Source: CAZEVY01 sp964515555 (GTDB lineage Bacteria > Acidobacteriota > Terriglobia > Bryobacterales > Bryobacteraceae). From it: a DNA stretch of 64,000 nt. Where the stretch lies: assembly GCA_964515555.1 (NCBI GenBank), contig CAZEVY010000019.1, forward strand, positions 6,046 through 70,045. Reading direction: 5' to 3'. Position 1 is the stretch's first letter; each line of letters starts with the position of its first letter. Below are positions 33,493 through 42,901 of the stretch, in pieces. The notes under the pieces were generated by a model that was not told where the DNA came from, ran no database searches, and was given only the letters and a program-made list of their open reading frames with translations. The translations under genes were made by a program, and so were the position numbers.

Positions 33493-34939
33493 CTACTCGA
33501 ACACCAGGTAGGCGACGTTGCTTCGCTTCCCCTCCACCGTGAGCGCCACCTCGACCCGCCCCCGCCCGGCGAGCGAGCGCGGCAGCGTCACCTTGACCTG
33601 GTCGAGTCCCGGGAACTCGCCCTGCGCGCCGGCGAACGCCACCGCCGCCGCGACGTCGCCGACGGTCGCGCTGACCGTGTTGAGATTCGTGCGTCCGCGA
33701 ATTCCCGTGCCATAGAGTACCAACACCAGTGTGTCGCCCTCCGGCCCGATACTGACCGGCCGCGCGACCACCTGTCCGCCCTCGACCCGAAACACATCTT
33801 CGGCGATTTGCGCGCCGTCCGGCTTCACCCGGATTACGTTGGCCGCGACGAGTCCCGATGCATTCAGGACGAAAAGGCCGGGCGCGATGCGGTCGATGGT
33901 AATGTCACCTTCGGCGATCGTGCCGCCGGCCGACGCGATCGTGACATAGCCTGGGCCGGCCGCGAATCCCGCCGGCAGCAGGAAGTTCACCTGTCCCGGC
34001 GAGACGAAGAACAGGGGCGCGGCTCCGACGCGGCCCCGACTGTCGACCACCGTAACACTGGTCCCGGCGAGCGTCGTCTGATCGGCGGCAGCGGCGGTCT
34101 CATTGGAAGTCGCGAGACGCGCGCCGTAAGCCGAGACGATCGAATTCCCCGCCACAACCGGTCCGACGCCGCTGGCCGCCGACACGTTTACGACACGGCG
34201 CAGATTTTCCGGATCGAGCGGCGTGATCGAGACGCCTGTCGCCGTCAAGGCGATGACTTCGGGGTTTCCGTCGCCGGTGGTGTCGGCCAGCCACACCTGC
34301 TTCGAGTCCTCGCCGGTGCGCAGCCTCCGGGGATTGGAGAACGTCCCGTCCCCGTTGCCGTAGAAGTAGGTGGTCGCCGTGGTCGTGCCGCAGCAGCTCG
34401 CGACCAGCAGGTCGATCTTGCCATCGCGGTCGAAGTCCGCGGGCGTCATCGAAAGGATCATCTCGTCGAACGTTCCCTGGTGCGGGAGCGGCGGGCTTGG
34501 AGGACGTAGTTGTTGGAACTGAGCATGAGGCTGTCGCCGCGGCCGTCGCCGGTGAAATCGGCGACCACCCACTGGTTGGCGGGCCGCAATATGTTCGAGG
34601 GCAGCGTGATGGCGGCGCGCACGGGCGGCACGCCCTGGAGGAAATTCGGATCGCGATATTCCGGTTCGTGCATCTTGCCCTTGCAGAGCTTGGTCAGCTC
34701 GTCGAACCGCTTCTTCACGTCCTGGGGATCCACGCCGACCTCGAAGGCGATCTGCTTGAGCCCCCCAAGAATGACATCCTTGAAGTCCTCGTCCTTCAGG
34801 TGACGTAGCCCAGCGTCCCCCAGAACGGGTGTGTGATTCTCACCCGGATTTCACAAGGATGGCGCCCGGGCCACATCAAGACCTCGACGGCTGGCGCGAC
34901 CCCGGCGGAGAGCAGCAGCAGGACAATGGCGCGCTTCAT
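33493..34939 (-). pseudogene. FG-GAP/TIGR03437 secreted protein with two frameshifts
   Basis: The ATG at 34939 (after GAGAGG) opens MKRAIVLLLLSAGVAPAVEV, a signal peptide. The reading continues through ITHPFWG, then must shift to LKDEDFKDVILGGLKQIAFE and DPQDVKKRFDELTKL, with the FG-GAP motif VVADFTGDGRGDSLML. A second shift at about 34500 leads to MTPADFDRDGKIDLLVASCC and a full TIGR03437 domain ending RSNVAYLVFE. Each shift equals one missing base, and each can be repaired by one extra G in a G run. It may be a real pseudogene or an intact gene with assembly errors. Confidence 0.7.
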
Positions 34940-35033
34940 GGACAACCTCTCGACTGGAGTGATCCTTGCGGCCAATCTATCACGCGCCGCGCGCCCGCGA
35001 AAATGGCATACTTCATAGACGGCACGCTCCATC

Positions 35034-37871
35034 ATGAACCCATTGAAATCGCTGAAAACCTACGGCCAGTCCGTCTGGCTCGACTACATCCGCCGCAGCC
35101 TAATCACCGGCGGCGAACTGGCGCGGCTCATCGACGACGACGGTCTCGCCGGCGTCACCTCCAACCCCGCCATCTTCGAGAAGGCCATCACCGGCTCGAC
35201 CGACTACTCCGACTTCCTCGACACCCTGCGTCAGAAGCGCGACCTCGGACCCATGGCACTCTATGAAGAGCTCGCCATCCGCGACATTCAGGACGCCGCC
35301 GACATCCTGCGGCCGGTCTACGACTCGACCGCGAGGCGGGACGGCTACGTGAGTCTCGAGGTATCGCCGTTCCTCGCGCACGACACGCAGCGGACCATCG
35401 AGGAGGCGCGGCGATTGTCCAAGGCCGTCGGACGCGACAACCTGATGGTGAAGGTGCCGGGCACGGCCGAGGGCATCCCGGCCATCGAACAGCTTCTCTC
35501 GGAAGGCATCAGCATCAACGTGACGCTGCTGTTCGAGCAGGCGGTCTACGAGAAGGTCGCGCACGCCTTTGTCGCGGGGCTGGAGAAGCACGCCGCGGCC
35601 GGAGGCGACGCGAGCCGCGTCCACAGCGTGGCGAGCTTCTTTGTCAGCCGCATCGACGCTACCATCGACGGCATGATCGCCAAGCGACTCAAGGCGTCGG
35701 CGGCGGCCACCGAGCGCGCGCTACTGCGCAGCATCGCCGGGAAGGTGGCGATCGCCAACGCCAAGCTGGCGTACCTAAGCTACAAGAGCATATTCAGCGG
35801 ACCGCGCTGGCAGGCGCTCGCCGCGCGCGGAGCGGCGACGCAGCGGCTTCTGTGGGCTTCGACCAGCACCAAGAATCCCAACTATCGCGACGTGATCTAC
35901 GTTGAGGAGCTGATCGGCGCCGACACCGTCAACACCATCCCGCCCGCGACCTTCGACGCCTTCCGCGACCACGGCAAGCCGCGCGCCAGCCTGGACGAGG
36001 ACCTCGAAGCCGCGCAGGACACCATGGAGACGCTGGCGCACGTCGGCATCTCGATGCAGGAAGTCACCGCGGGGCTAGTCACCGACGGCGTGAAGCTCTT
36101 CGCCGAAGCCTTCGACAAGCTGCTCAACGCGCTCGACACGCGCTGCCGCGTGGCGATTGGCGCGAAGATCAATCAGCAGACCTACAGCCTGCCGGCCGCG
36201 ATCGCCGCGCAGGTGAAATCGACCATCGACGACTGGCGCATTCAGGGCAAGGTGCGGCGCCTGTGGTCGCGCGACGCGACCTTGTGGACCGGCTCGGACG
36301 AAGGCGCCTGGCTCGGCTGGCTCGGCATCACCGAGGACCAACTGGCGCACGCGCACCACCTCCAGGAGATCGCCGACGACGTGAAGAGCGCGGGCTTCCG
36401 CGACGCGGTGCTGCTCGGCATGGGCGGATCGAGCCTGTGTCCGGAGGTCCTCAAGATGACTTTCGGGAAGATCGAGGGATTTCCGGAATTGCACGTTCTC
36501 GATTCCACCGACCCGGCGCAGGTGCGCACGGTAGAGTCGAAGATCGACCCTTCGAAGACGCTGTTCATCGTGGCCAGCAAGTCGGGGGCGACGCTCGAGC
36601 CCAACGTCTTCAAGCAGTACTTCTACGAGCGCGTGCGGCTGGCGGTCGGCGCCGAGAAGGCCGGCGATCATTTCATCGCCATCACCGATCCCGGCTCGAA
36701 AGTCGAGAAGGTCGCCGAGAGCGAAGGGTTCCGCGAAGTCTTCCACGGCGTGCCGTCGATCGGCGGTCGCTACTCGGCGCTCTCGGACTTCGGCGCCGTG
36801 CCCGCGGCGGTCATGGGCCTGGACGCCAACCGCTTCATCGACCGCGCCGACGAGATGGCGGTTTCGTGCTCGGCGTGCCTGCCGGTCGACCAGAACCCGG
36901 GGGTCGTGCTGGGCGCGATTCTCGGCGTGCTCGCCAACAACGGCCGCGACAAGCTGACCGTGGTGGCGTCGCCGGCGATCTTCGACCTTGGCGCGTGGCT
37001 GGAACAGCTCGTCGCCGAGTCGACCGGCAAGGACGGTAAGGCGATCGTACCGGTGGACCGCGAGACGCCGGGCGGGCCCGAGGTCTACGGCGGCGACCGC
37101 GTGTTCGTATATTTGCGATTCACGCCCGCGCCCGACGCCGCGCAGGACGCAGCGGTCGACGCGCTGGAGAAGGCGGGCCACCCCGTGGTGCGCATCTCGA
37201 TCGACGACAAGTACGACCTCGGCCAGGAGTTCTTCCGCTGGGAGATTGCGACGGCGGTGGCGGGGTCGATCATGAAGATCAACCCGTTCAATCAGCCCGA
37301 CGTCGAGGCCAGCAAGATCGAGACACGCAAGCTGACGAGCCAGTACGAGGAGACCGGCTCGCTTCCGCCGGAGTCGGCGATTCTGGAGGAGAGCGGCATC
37401 GCCGTGTTCACCGACGCCGCGAATGCCGCTGCCGTCGGGAACGGTTCGCTCGCGAACGTTGTGAAGAAGCATCTGGCGCGTCTCGGCGCGGGCGACTACT
37501 TCGCGCTGCTCGCCTACATCGAAATGAACGACGCCAACGAACGGGCGTTGCAGGCGATCCGCATGGCGGTGCGCGACGCGCGGCGCGTGGCGACCTGCCT
37601 CGGATTCGGCCCGCGCTTTCTCCACTCGACGGGACAGGCGTACAAGGGCGGGTCGAACACCGGCGTGTTCCTTCAGATCACCTGCGACGACAAGGCCGAC
37701 CTGCCGATCCCCGGGCAGAAGTACACCTTCGGGGTCGTCAAGGCGGCACAGGCGCGCGGCGATTTCGAGGTGCTGACCTCGCGCGGGCGGCGGGCCTTGC
37801 GCCTGCACCTGCGCGATGTCGCGTCGGGACTCGCGGCGCTCGACGGGCTGGTCCGCGCGGCGTTGAGGTAA
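35034..37871 (+). CDS. Bifunctional transaldolase / glucose-6-phosphate isomerase
   Basis: The 945-residue fusion has an N-terminal transaldolase (about 1-365) with GVTSNPAIFEKAI and the Schiff-base lysine K140 in LMVKVPGT. The C-terminal part (about 395-945) is a phosphoglucose isomerase with LLGMGGSSLCPEV, FIVASKSGATLEPN and GGRYSALSDFGAVP. It joins the non-oxidative pentose phosphate pathway and glycolysis in one chain. The next gene, 5 bp downstream, is zwf, so carbon entering by glucose-6-phosphate can be steered by one operon. The fusion is a known arrangement in several phyla. Confidence 0.96.
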   Translation: MNPLKSLKTYGQSVWLDYIRRSLITGGELARLIDDDGLAGVTSNPAIFEKAITGSTDYSDFLDTLRQKRDLGPMALYEELAIRDIQDAADILRPVYDSTARRDGYVSLEVSPFLAHDTQRTIEEARRLSKAVGRDNLMVKVPGTAEGIPAIEQLLSEGISINVTLLFEQAVYEKVAHAFVAGLEKHAAAGGDASRVHSVASFFVSRIDATIDGMIAKRLKASAAATERALLRSIAGKVAIANAKLAYLSYKSIFSGPRWQALAARGAATQRLLWASTSTKNPNYRDVIYVEELIGADTVNTIPPATFDAFRDHGKPRASLDEDLEAAQDTMETLAHVGISMQEVTAGLVTDGVKLFAEAFDKLLNALDTRCRVAIGAKINQQTYSLPAAIAAQVKSTIDDWRIQGKVRRLWSRDATLWTGSDEGAWLGWLGITEDQLAHAHHLQEIADDVKSAGFRDAVLLGMGGSSLCPEVLKMTFGKIEGFPELHVLDSTDPAQVRTVESKIDPSKTLFIVASKSGATLEPNVFKQYFYERVRLAVGAEKAGDHFIAITDPGSKVEKVAESEGFREVFHGVPSIGGRYSALSDFGAVPAAVMGLDANRFIDRADEMAVSCSACLPVDQNPGVVLGAILGVLANNGRDKLTVVASPAIFDLGAWLEQLVAESTGKDGKAIVPVDRETPGGPEVYGGDRVFVYLRFTPAPDAAQDAAVDALEKAGHPVVRISIDDKYDLGQEFFRWEIATAVAGSIMKINPFNQPDVEASKIETRKLTSQYEETGSLPPESAILEESGIAVFTDAANAAAVGNGSLANVVKKHLARLGAGDYFALLAYIEMNDANERALQAIRMAVRDARRVATCLGFGPRFLHSTGQAYKGGSNTGVFLQITCDDKADLPIPGQKYTFGVVKAAQARGDFEVLTSRGRRALRLHLRDVASGLAALDGLVRAALR

Positions 37872-37876
37872 CGGCG

Positions 37877-39373
37877 ATGACGGAGAGCAACGCCGGCCCC
37901 TCGGTGGCGGTCATCTTCGGCGCCGCCGGCGACCTGACCAAGCGCAAGCTGATCCCCGCGCTCTGCAATCTGGCGCGTGGCGGACTGCTGCCGGCGAACT
38001 TCGCCATCGTCGGCTTCGCGCGCACGCCGCTCGACACGGAGGCCTTTCGCGCGAAGACCCGCCAGGACATCCTACAGTTCGCGACGGAGAAGCTGGACGA
38101 CAAGCTGGTCGACTGGATCGTCGAGCGGCTCTACTACGTGGCGGGCAACTTCGACGACAAGGAGGCGTTCGCGAAGCTGCGCGCGACGCTGGAGGAGATC
38201 GACGCCAAACACTCGACGGGCGGAAACTATCTCTATTATCTGGCGACGTCACCCGAGTTCTTCTCGGTAGTGGTGCGCGAGCTGGACGCGGCGGGGCTGG
38301 TGCGCGAGGAAGGCGGCCGCTGGCGGCGCGTCATCATCGAGAAGCCGTTCGGCCGCGACCTGGAGTCGGCGCGCGAGCTGAATCGCGAGCTGCTGAGCGT
38401 ATTGCCCGAACGCCAGATTTATCGGATCGATCACTACCTCGGGAAGGAGACCGTACAGAACATATTGGTGTTCCGCTTCGCCAACGGCATCTTCGAGCCG
38501 GTGTGGAACCGCCGCTACGTCGATTCGGTGCAGATCACCGTCGCCGAAACGGTCGGCGTGGAGCAACGCGGCGGCTACTACGACACCTCGGGCGCTATGC
38601 GCGACATGGTGCCTAACCACATCATGCAGCTCATCACGCTGACGGCCATGGAGACGCCGACGTCATTCGAGGCTGACGCCGTGCGCGACGAACAGGTGAA
38701 GGTGCTGCGCGCCATTCAGCCGATCACGCCCGAGGAAGTGCTCACGCGGACCGTGCGCGGGCAGTACGGCGAAGGCGAGGCCGACGGCAAGAAGCTCGCC
38801 GGCTACCGCACGGAGCCGCGCGTGCCCGCCGATTCGAAGACCGAGACCTACGTCGCGATGAAGCTCGCCATCGACAACTGGCGCTGGGCCGACGTGCCGT
38901 TCTACCTGCGCACGGGCAAGCGCATGCCGAAGCGGGTGACCGAAATCGCGATCCGCTTCCGTCGCGCGCCGTTCATCCTGTTTCGAAAGACGCCGGTGGA
39001 TCACCTGGACGCGAATCACCTGGTGCTGCACATCCAGCCGACCGAGGGAATTTCGCTGCGTTTCGGCGCCAAGATTCCGGGTCCGCTGTTGCGGCTCGGG
39101 AGCGTCGACATGAATTTCGATTATTCCCACTATTTCCGCGAGAGCGCCGCCACCGGCTACGAACGGCTGCTGTACGACTGCATGTGCGGCGACCCGACGC
39201 TGTTCCAGCGCGCCGACATGGTGGAGGCGTCGTGGAGCGTCGTCAAGCCGGTGCAGGAAGTGTGGCACGCGCTCGCCCCGCGATACCCCAATTACGCGGC
39301 GGCGTCGTGGGGTCCCAAGGAGGCCGACGAGCTGCTGGGCCGCGACGGCCGCAAGTGGCGTCGGATCGAGTAG
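37877..39373 (+). CDS. zwf: Glucose-6-phosphate 1-dehydrogenase
   Basis: The 498-residue enzyme has the NADP-binding start VIFGAAGDLTKRKLIPALCN and the active-site motif RIDHYLGKETVQNILVFRFA. KPFGRDLESARELN and the C-terminal FHYFR-type segments (DYSHYFRESAATGYERLLYD) are also present. It makes 6-phosphogluconolactone and NADPH, the entry step of the oxidative pentose phosphate pathway. gnd and pgl are not in the window. Confidence 0.97.
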   Translation: MTESNAGPSVAVIFGAAGDLTKRKLIPALCNLARGGLLPANFAIVGFARTPLDTEAFRAKTRQDILQFATEKLDDKLVDWIVERLYYVAGNFDDKEAFAKLRATLEEIDAKHSTGGNYLYYLATSPEFFSVVVRELDAAGLVREEGGRWRRVIIEKPFGRDLESARELNRELLSVLPERQIYRIDHYLGKETVQNILVFRFANGIFEPVWNRRYVDSVQITVAETVGVEQRGGYYDTSGAMRDMVPNHIMQLITLTAMETPTSFEADAVRDEQVKVLRAIQPITPEEVLTRTVRGQYGEGEADGKKLAGYRTEPRVPADSKTETYVAMKLAIDNWRWADVPFYLRTGKRMPKRVTEIAIRFRRAPFILFRKTPVDHLDANHLVLHIQPTEGISLRFGAKIPGPLLRLGSVDMNFDYSHYFRESAATGYERLLYDCMCGDPTLFQRADMVEASWSVVKPVQEVWHALAPRYPNYAAASWGPKEADELLGRDGRKWRRIE

Positions 39374-39434
39374 GAAATGATCATCGGCCGCACTGGCCGG
39401 CATGAGCCTTGTTCCTGCCTTTCGGCGTGCACCT

Positions 39435-39746
39435 TCAGACCTTCGGCGGAAGCTTGCGGGCGCCGTGCCGGATGTGAAGCACGTGGACCACGCCGCCGAT
39501 CACCGTGAAGTAGATCCGGTAAACGTCGTGACGCCGTCCGAACAGGAGTTTCCGCACCTCGTGGCGCCGCGTGGAGAGGCTTGGTTCCAGCGGACAACGT
39601 TCCGGAAAAATCCGAAGGGACAGAATCGACTGCTCGAAGCGGTTAAACCACAGGGGGCCGCGAAGCGGAGCGTTGGCCACTACCCAGGCGTAAATCTCTT
39701 CCAGATCCTTCGACGCCCGCGACGTCAGTTCAACGCGGTATTCCAA
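39435..39746 (-). CDS. ParE/RelE-family toxin
   Basis: The 103-residue protein reads MEYRVELTSRASKDLEEIYA at the start and ends with RKLLFGRRHDVYRIYFTVI and VLHIRHGARK, the fold pattern of ParE/RelE toxins (helical hairpin, then a four-strand sheet with a conserved YRIYF strand and HIRHGA end). Targets in this superfamily are gyrase (ParE) or ribosome-bound mRNA (RelE). The start overlaps the upstream antitoxin gene by 17 bp, so the pair is a type II toxin-antitoxin operon that looks intact. Confidence 0.88.
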   Translation of the reverse strand: MEYRVELTSRASKDLEEIYAWVVANAPLRGPLWFNRFEQSILSLRIFPERCPLEPSLSTRRHEVRKLLFGRRHDVYRIYFTVIGGVVHVLHIRHGARKLPPKV

Positions 39747-40014
39747 GCCTGTCCCGCAAGTCGCCGAAGACGTCCCCGGCCGGACGGCTTTCTCGAAGCT
39801 CCGCCTGCTGAATGCCTTCCTCGACCGCGATTCGAATGTCGGCGAACTGCCGATCCGTGTCGTCGAGAGGCGCTTCGCCGATCTCGCCCCACTCCCCGTC
39901 CTCGCGAATCAGGCGTGCCACGTATTCATCCGCCGAGATTCCTTCCGCCTTCGCCCTCGATAGCAGTTGCGCCTCAAGGTCGCCGGCGATTCGCACGGTC
40001 ATGTCTACAATCAT
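39730..40014 (-). CDS. Ribbon-helix-helix antitoxin of the ParE-like pair
   Basis: The start MIVDMTVRIAGDLEAQLLSR followed by AKAEGISADEYVARLIRED is a ribbon-helix-helix DNA-binding domain. The acidic tail (EEGIQQAELRESRPAGDVFG) is the usual toxin-binding part. This form has 94 residues. Starts at 40002 (MTVRIAG) or 40068 are possible because no site has a strong ribosome signal. It should repress its own promoter and neutralise the ParE-like toxin that overlaps it. Confidence 0.82.
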   Translation of the reverse strand: MIVDMTVRIAGDLEAQLLSRAKAEGISADEYVARLIREDGEWGEIGEAPLDDTDRQFADIRIAVEEGIQQAELRESRPAGDVFGDLRDRLGIPR

Positions 40015-40077
40015 ACCCACGGATTCCGCCGCGAGCCCGTCGACAAGCGGCTCCTCTGCGACATACATGCCGCCCCG

Positions 40078-40695
40078 TCACGGCGCCGGATTGCGTGGAC
40101 CGTTCGGCCGCGCGAAGTCGAGCAGCTCCTGCTTCGGCACGCCCGGCTCGAAGCAGCGCCGGCAGCGAGCTTCGTACATGCCGGCGGCGCCGACGACGAT
40201 CAGGTCCTCGGACTCGACCAGGCGCTGCGTGTGCTTGGCGGGCGCGCCGCAGCGGATGCAGATCGCCAGCGTCTTGGTGATCGACTCGGCCAGCGCCAGC
40301 AGCTCGGGCACCGGAGCAAACGGCCGTCCCAGGTAATCGGTGTCCAGTCCAGCGACGATCACCTGCTTGCCGCTATCGGCGAGGCGGCTGACGACTCCCG
40401 TCAGTTCGGGTCCGAAGAAGTGGGCCTCATCGACGCCGATCACCTGCGTGCGCCAATCCAGGCGCGAGAGAATCTCGCCGGCGTTTTCGACCACCTCCGA
40501 CTTCATGCGCGAGTCGGCGTGCGAGACGATTTCGTCGGCCGAGTAGCGCACGTCGATCACGGGCTTGAAGACCTGCACGCGCTTGCGGGCATACATCGCC
40601 CGCCGCAGCCGGCGGATCAGCTCTTCGCTCTTTCCCGAAAACATCGGACCGCAGATCATCTCGATCCAGCCGATATGGCCCGCCAGAAAATCCAT
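40078..40695 (-). CDS. tdk: Thymidine kinase
   Basis: The 205-residue type II enzyme has the P-loop GPMFSGKSEEL (16-26), the DEAHFF Walker B motif, the lasso segment around GLDTDYLGRPFAPVPELLAL, and zinc ligands CIRCGAPAKHTQR and ARCRRC. It phosphorylates thymidine in pyrimidine salvage. It stands alone, 63 bp from the antitoxin gene. Confidence 0.96.
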   Translation of the reverse strand: MDFLAGHIGWIEMICGPMFSGKSEELIRRLRRAMYARKRVQVFKPVIDVRYSADEIVSHADSRMKSEVVENAGEILSRLDWRTQVIGVDEAHFFGPELTGVVSRLADSGKQVIVAGLDTDYLGRPFAPVPELLALAESITKTLAICIRCGAPAKHTQRLVESEDLIVVGAAGMYEARCRRCFEPGVPKQELLDFARPNGPRNPAP

Positions 40696-40725
40696 CCCGA
40701 CTATGATGCCACGCGAAGAAGCTGT

Positions 40726-40817
40726 CAGCGTTCAGCGTTCAGGGGGCCCTCCGTCTCGCCTATGACGGCTCATGCCCTGCTGATAGCTGAAGGCTGATCG
40801 CTGATTGCTGATAGCTG
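40726..40817. repeat. Short imperfect tandem repeats upstream of the PerM-like gene
   Basis: CAGCGTTCAGCGTTCAG (40726-40742) and several GCTGAT(A/C/T)GCTG units (40779-40817) lie in the 162-bp space between tdk and the permease. The units are too short and irregular for CRISPR. TATACT at 40826-40831 follows and may be the -10 of the permease gene. Confidence 0.55.
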
Positions 40818-40857
40818 CCAAGGCGTATACTGTGTTAATCCAGGGAGAGAGTGTGCG

Positions 40858-42006
40858 GTGGCCGTCCTGACCCCTCCATTCACGGAACACAAGCAGAAGA
40901 ACCTCGCCAGCGCGGTCCTCGCCTTTGGAATTCTGATCGCGCTGCTTCACTTCGGCCGTGACCTGCTGGTGACGCTGGTGACAGCCATCACGATTTCATT
41001 CCTGCTCGATCCCTTCGTGGCGCTGTTCATGAAGCTGCGGCTGCCGCGCGCCATGGCCAGCTTCTTCGTGTGCGCGATCGCACTGGCCTTGCTCTACCTG
41101 GCGGGCCTCGGCCTGTACACGCAGGTCGCCGGGCTGGTGGACGATCTGCCGCGTTACAGCCAACGCATCAACCAACTGGTGGACTCGGTGGCAGCACGCC
41201 TGGAGGACGCCGAGAAGGCCGTGTTGGAAATCGTGGTGCCGAAGCGGATGCGGCCGCCGGAGCCGTTGCCGGCGCCGCCGAAGGCGGGCCGCGCTACCCG
41301 TCGCCCCACAGAAGTAAAACCGGCGGCGCCAACGGTGCAAGAGGTTCGCATACAAAATGAGGGGTCGCCGCTTTTCAACTACCTGTACGACAATTTCGAC
41401 AGCTTCTACTCGGGCTTGCTGCTGGCGTCGTTCGTCCCGTTCCTGGTGTACTTCATGCTGAGCTGGCGCGACCACGTGCGGCGCTCTTTCCTCGAACTGT
41501 TTCACGGGGCCGACCGCCACGCCGCTGGCCGAAGCTGGCAGGGCATCGCGGTGATGGCGCGCGCGTACGTCGTGGGAAATTTCGTGCTGGGCGTGCTGCT
41601 GTCGGCGGTGAGCACGCTGTTCTTCTGGTCGGTCAACCTGCCGTATTTTCCACTCATCGGCCCGCTGAGCGGATTCCTGAGCCTGGTACCGTACATCGGG
41701 CTGCCGCTGGCGATCGTGCCGCCCTTTTTCGCGGCGCTGCCGGTGCACGACAAGCTGGCGCCGTACCTGGTGATCGGCACAGTGGTCGCGTTCCTGCACC
41801 TGCTGGCGCTGAACCTTCTGTATCCGAAGCTGGTCGGCTCGCGCGTCCATTTGAATCCACTGGTGGTGACGATCGCGCTGATGTTCTGGGGCACGCTCTG
41901 GGGTGCGCTCGGGCTGGTCTTCGCCATTCCGATCACGGCGGGTATCAAGGCCGTGTGCGACAATGTGTCCGACTTACAGCCCTACGGGAAGCTTCTGGGA
42001 GACTGA
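40858..42006 (+). CDS. AI-2E/PerM-family transporter
   Basis: The 382-residue protein has about eight transmembrane helices and the family signatures LLVTLVTAITISFLLDPFVA and PYIGLPLAIVPPFFAALP, with LYPKLVGSRVHLNPLVV near the end. A charged Pro-rich stretch (about residues 124-165) forms the large outer loop. Members export or exchange small molecules or sodium, and substrates are poorly defined. The GTG follows GGGAGAGAGTGTGCG. The isomerase gene begins 4 bp after its stop, so the two may be co-transcribed. Confidence 0.9.
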   Translation: MAVLTPPFTEHKQKNLASAVLAFGILIALLHFGRDLLVTLVTAITISFLLDPFVALFMKLRLPRAMASFFVCAIALALLYLAGLGLYTQVAGLVDDLPRYSQRINQLVDSVAARLEDAEKAVLEIVVPKRMRPPEPLPAPPKAGRATRRPTEVKPAAPTVQEVRIQNEGSPLFNYLYDNFDSFYSGLLLASFVPFLVYFMLSWRDHVRRSFLELFHGADRHAAGRSWQGIAVMARAYVVGNFVLGVLLSAVSTLFFWSVNLPYFPLIGPLSGFLSLVPYIGLPLAIVPPFFAALPVHDKLAPYLVIGTVVAFLHLLALNLLYPKLVGSRVHLNPLVVTIALMFWGTLWGALGLVFAIPITAGIKAVCDNVSDLQPYGKLLGD

Positions 42007-42010
42007 TCCG

Positions 42011-42901
42011 ATGACCCGACGAGTAATGTTGGCCGCGCTGGCGGCGTCGCCGCTGGCGGCCGCGCGACGAATCGACCGCTCGGCGTTCAGCGCCATCACC
42101 GATGAGATCGGCCGAACGCCCGAAGAGGCGCTCGCCTTCGCGCGTCAGTACGAGCTGAAGTGGATCGAGCTGCGCGGGGTGCCTGGCCCCGGCGGTCGGC
42201 GCGAGTACTTCGCGCAGGCCGAGGCCGATCTGCGCGAGGCTGCCAAGCAGTTCGCCGGGGCGGGCCTGCGCGTCTCGTTCCTCAACACCAGCATGCTCAA
42301 GTACACGCTGCCCGGGACCGAGCCGGCCAATCCGCGCGCGCCGCGGACGTCGCCGCGCTTCGAGAAGCGCATGGAGGAGCTGAAGCGCGCCATCGAGGCC
42401 GCGCACATTTTCGGAACGGACAAGCTTCGCATCTTCACCTTCACCCGAACGGCCGAACCAGCGGCGCTCTACCCGCGCATCGCCGAGGTGATCGGCGAGA
42501 TGTGCCGCGTCGCCGAAAAGGAGAAGGTAAAGCTGCTGGTGGAGAATGAAGCATCGCAGAACGCGGGCACCTGCTCGGAGGTGGCGCAGTTGCTGAAACT
42601 GCTGCCTTCCCGCGCCCTCGGAGTGAATTGGGACTCCGACAACGGATCGCGCCGCGAAAGGACGTTTCCCGAAGGCTACGAAGCGCTGCCCGCCAAGCGC
42701 ATCTGGAATGTCCAAGTGAAGGGCCGCAATCTTCTGCCAGGACCCGACCGAATCGACTGGGCGCCGATTTTCGCGCGGCTGGCCCGCGACGGCTACAAAG
42801 GCTGCATCGGGTTGGAGACCCACCTCGGCCGCGGCGACGAGCTCATCAAGGCGGCGCACGACTCCATGCGCGAGATGCTGCGGTCCGTCTCGACGACCTG
42901 A
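42011..42901 (+). CDS. Sugar phosphate isomerase/epimerase family protein
   Basis: The 296-residue protein begins MTRRVMLAALAASPLAAARR, a possible Tat or Sec signal. The TIM barrel follows: FSAITDEIGRTPEEALAFAR, LKWIELRG, KLRIFTFTR, VKLLVENEASQNAG, ALGVNWDSDN, VQVKGRNLLPGP and GCIGLETHLG, where Glu, Asp, His and Glu positions suit a metal site. The reaction is not defined by sequence. It overlaps the next gene by 1 bp (TGATG). Confidence 0.85.
   Translation: MTRRVMLAALAASPLAAARRIDRSAFSAITDEIGRTPEEALAFARQYELKWIELRGVPGPGGRREYFAQAEADLREAAKQFAGAGLRVSFLNTSMLKYTLPGTEPANPRAPRTSPRFEKRMEELKRAIEAAHIFGTDKLRIFTFTRTAEPAALYPRIAEVIGEMCRVAEKEKVKLLVENEASQNAGTCSEVAQLLKLLPSRALGVNWDSDNGSRRERTFPEGYEALPAKRIWNVQVKGRNLLPGPDRIDWAPIFARLARDGYKGCIGLETHLGRGDELIKAAHDSMREMLRSVSTT

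Noticed and set aside
36075..37808. 577-codon minus-strand frame opposite tal-pgi
   Set aside because: It is antisense to a recognised bifunctional enzyme and lacks any family motif.
40726..40817. CRISPR array
   Set aside because: Units are about 11 bp, irregular and without spacers of constant length, and no cas gene is present.
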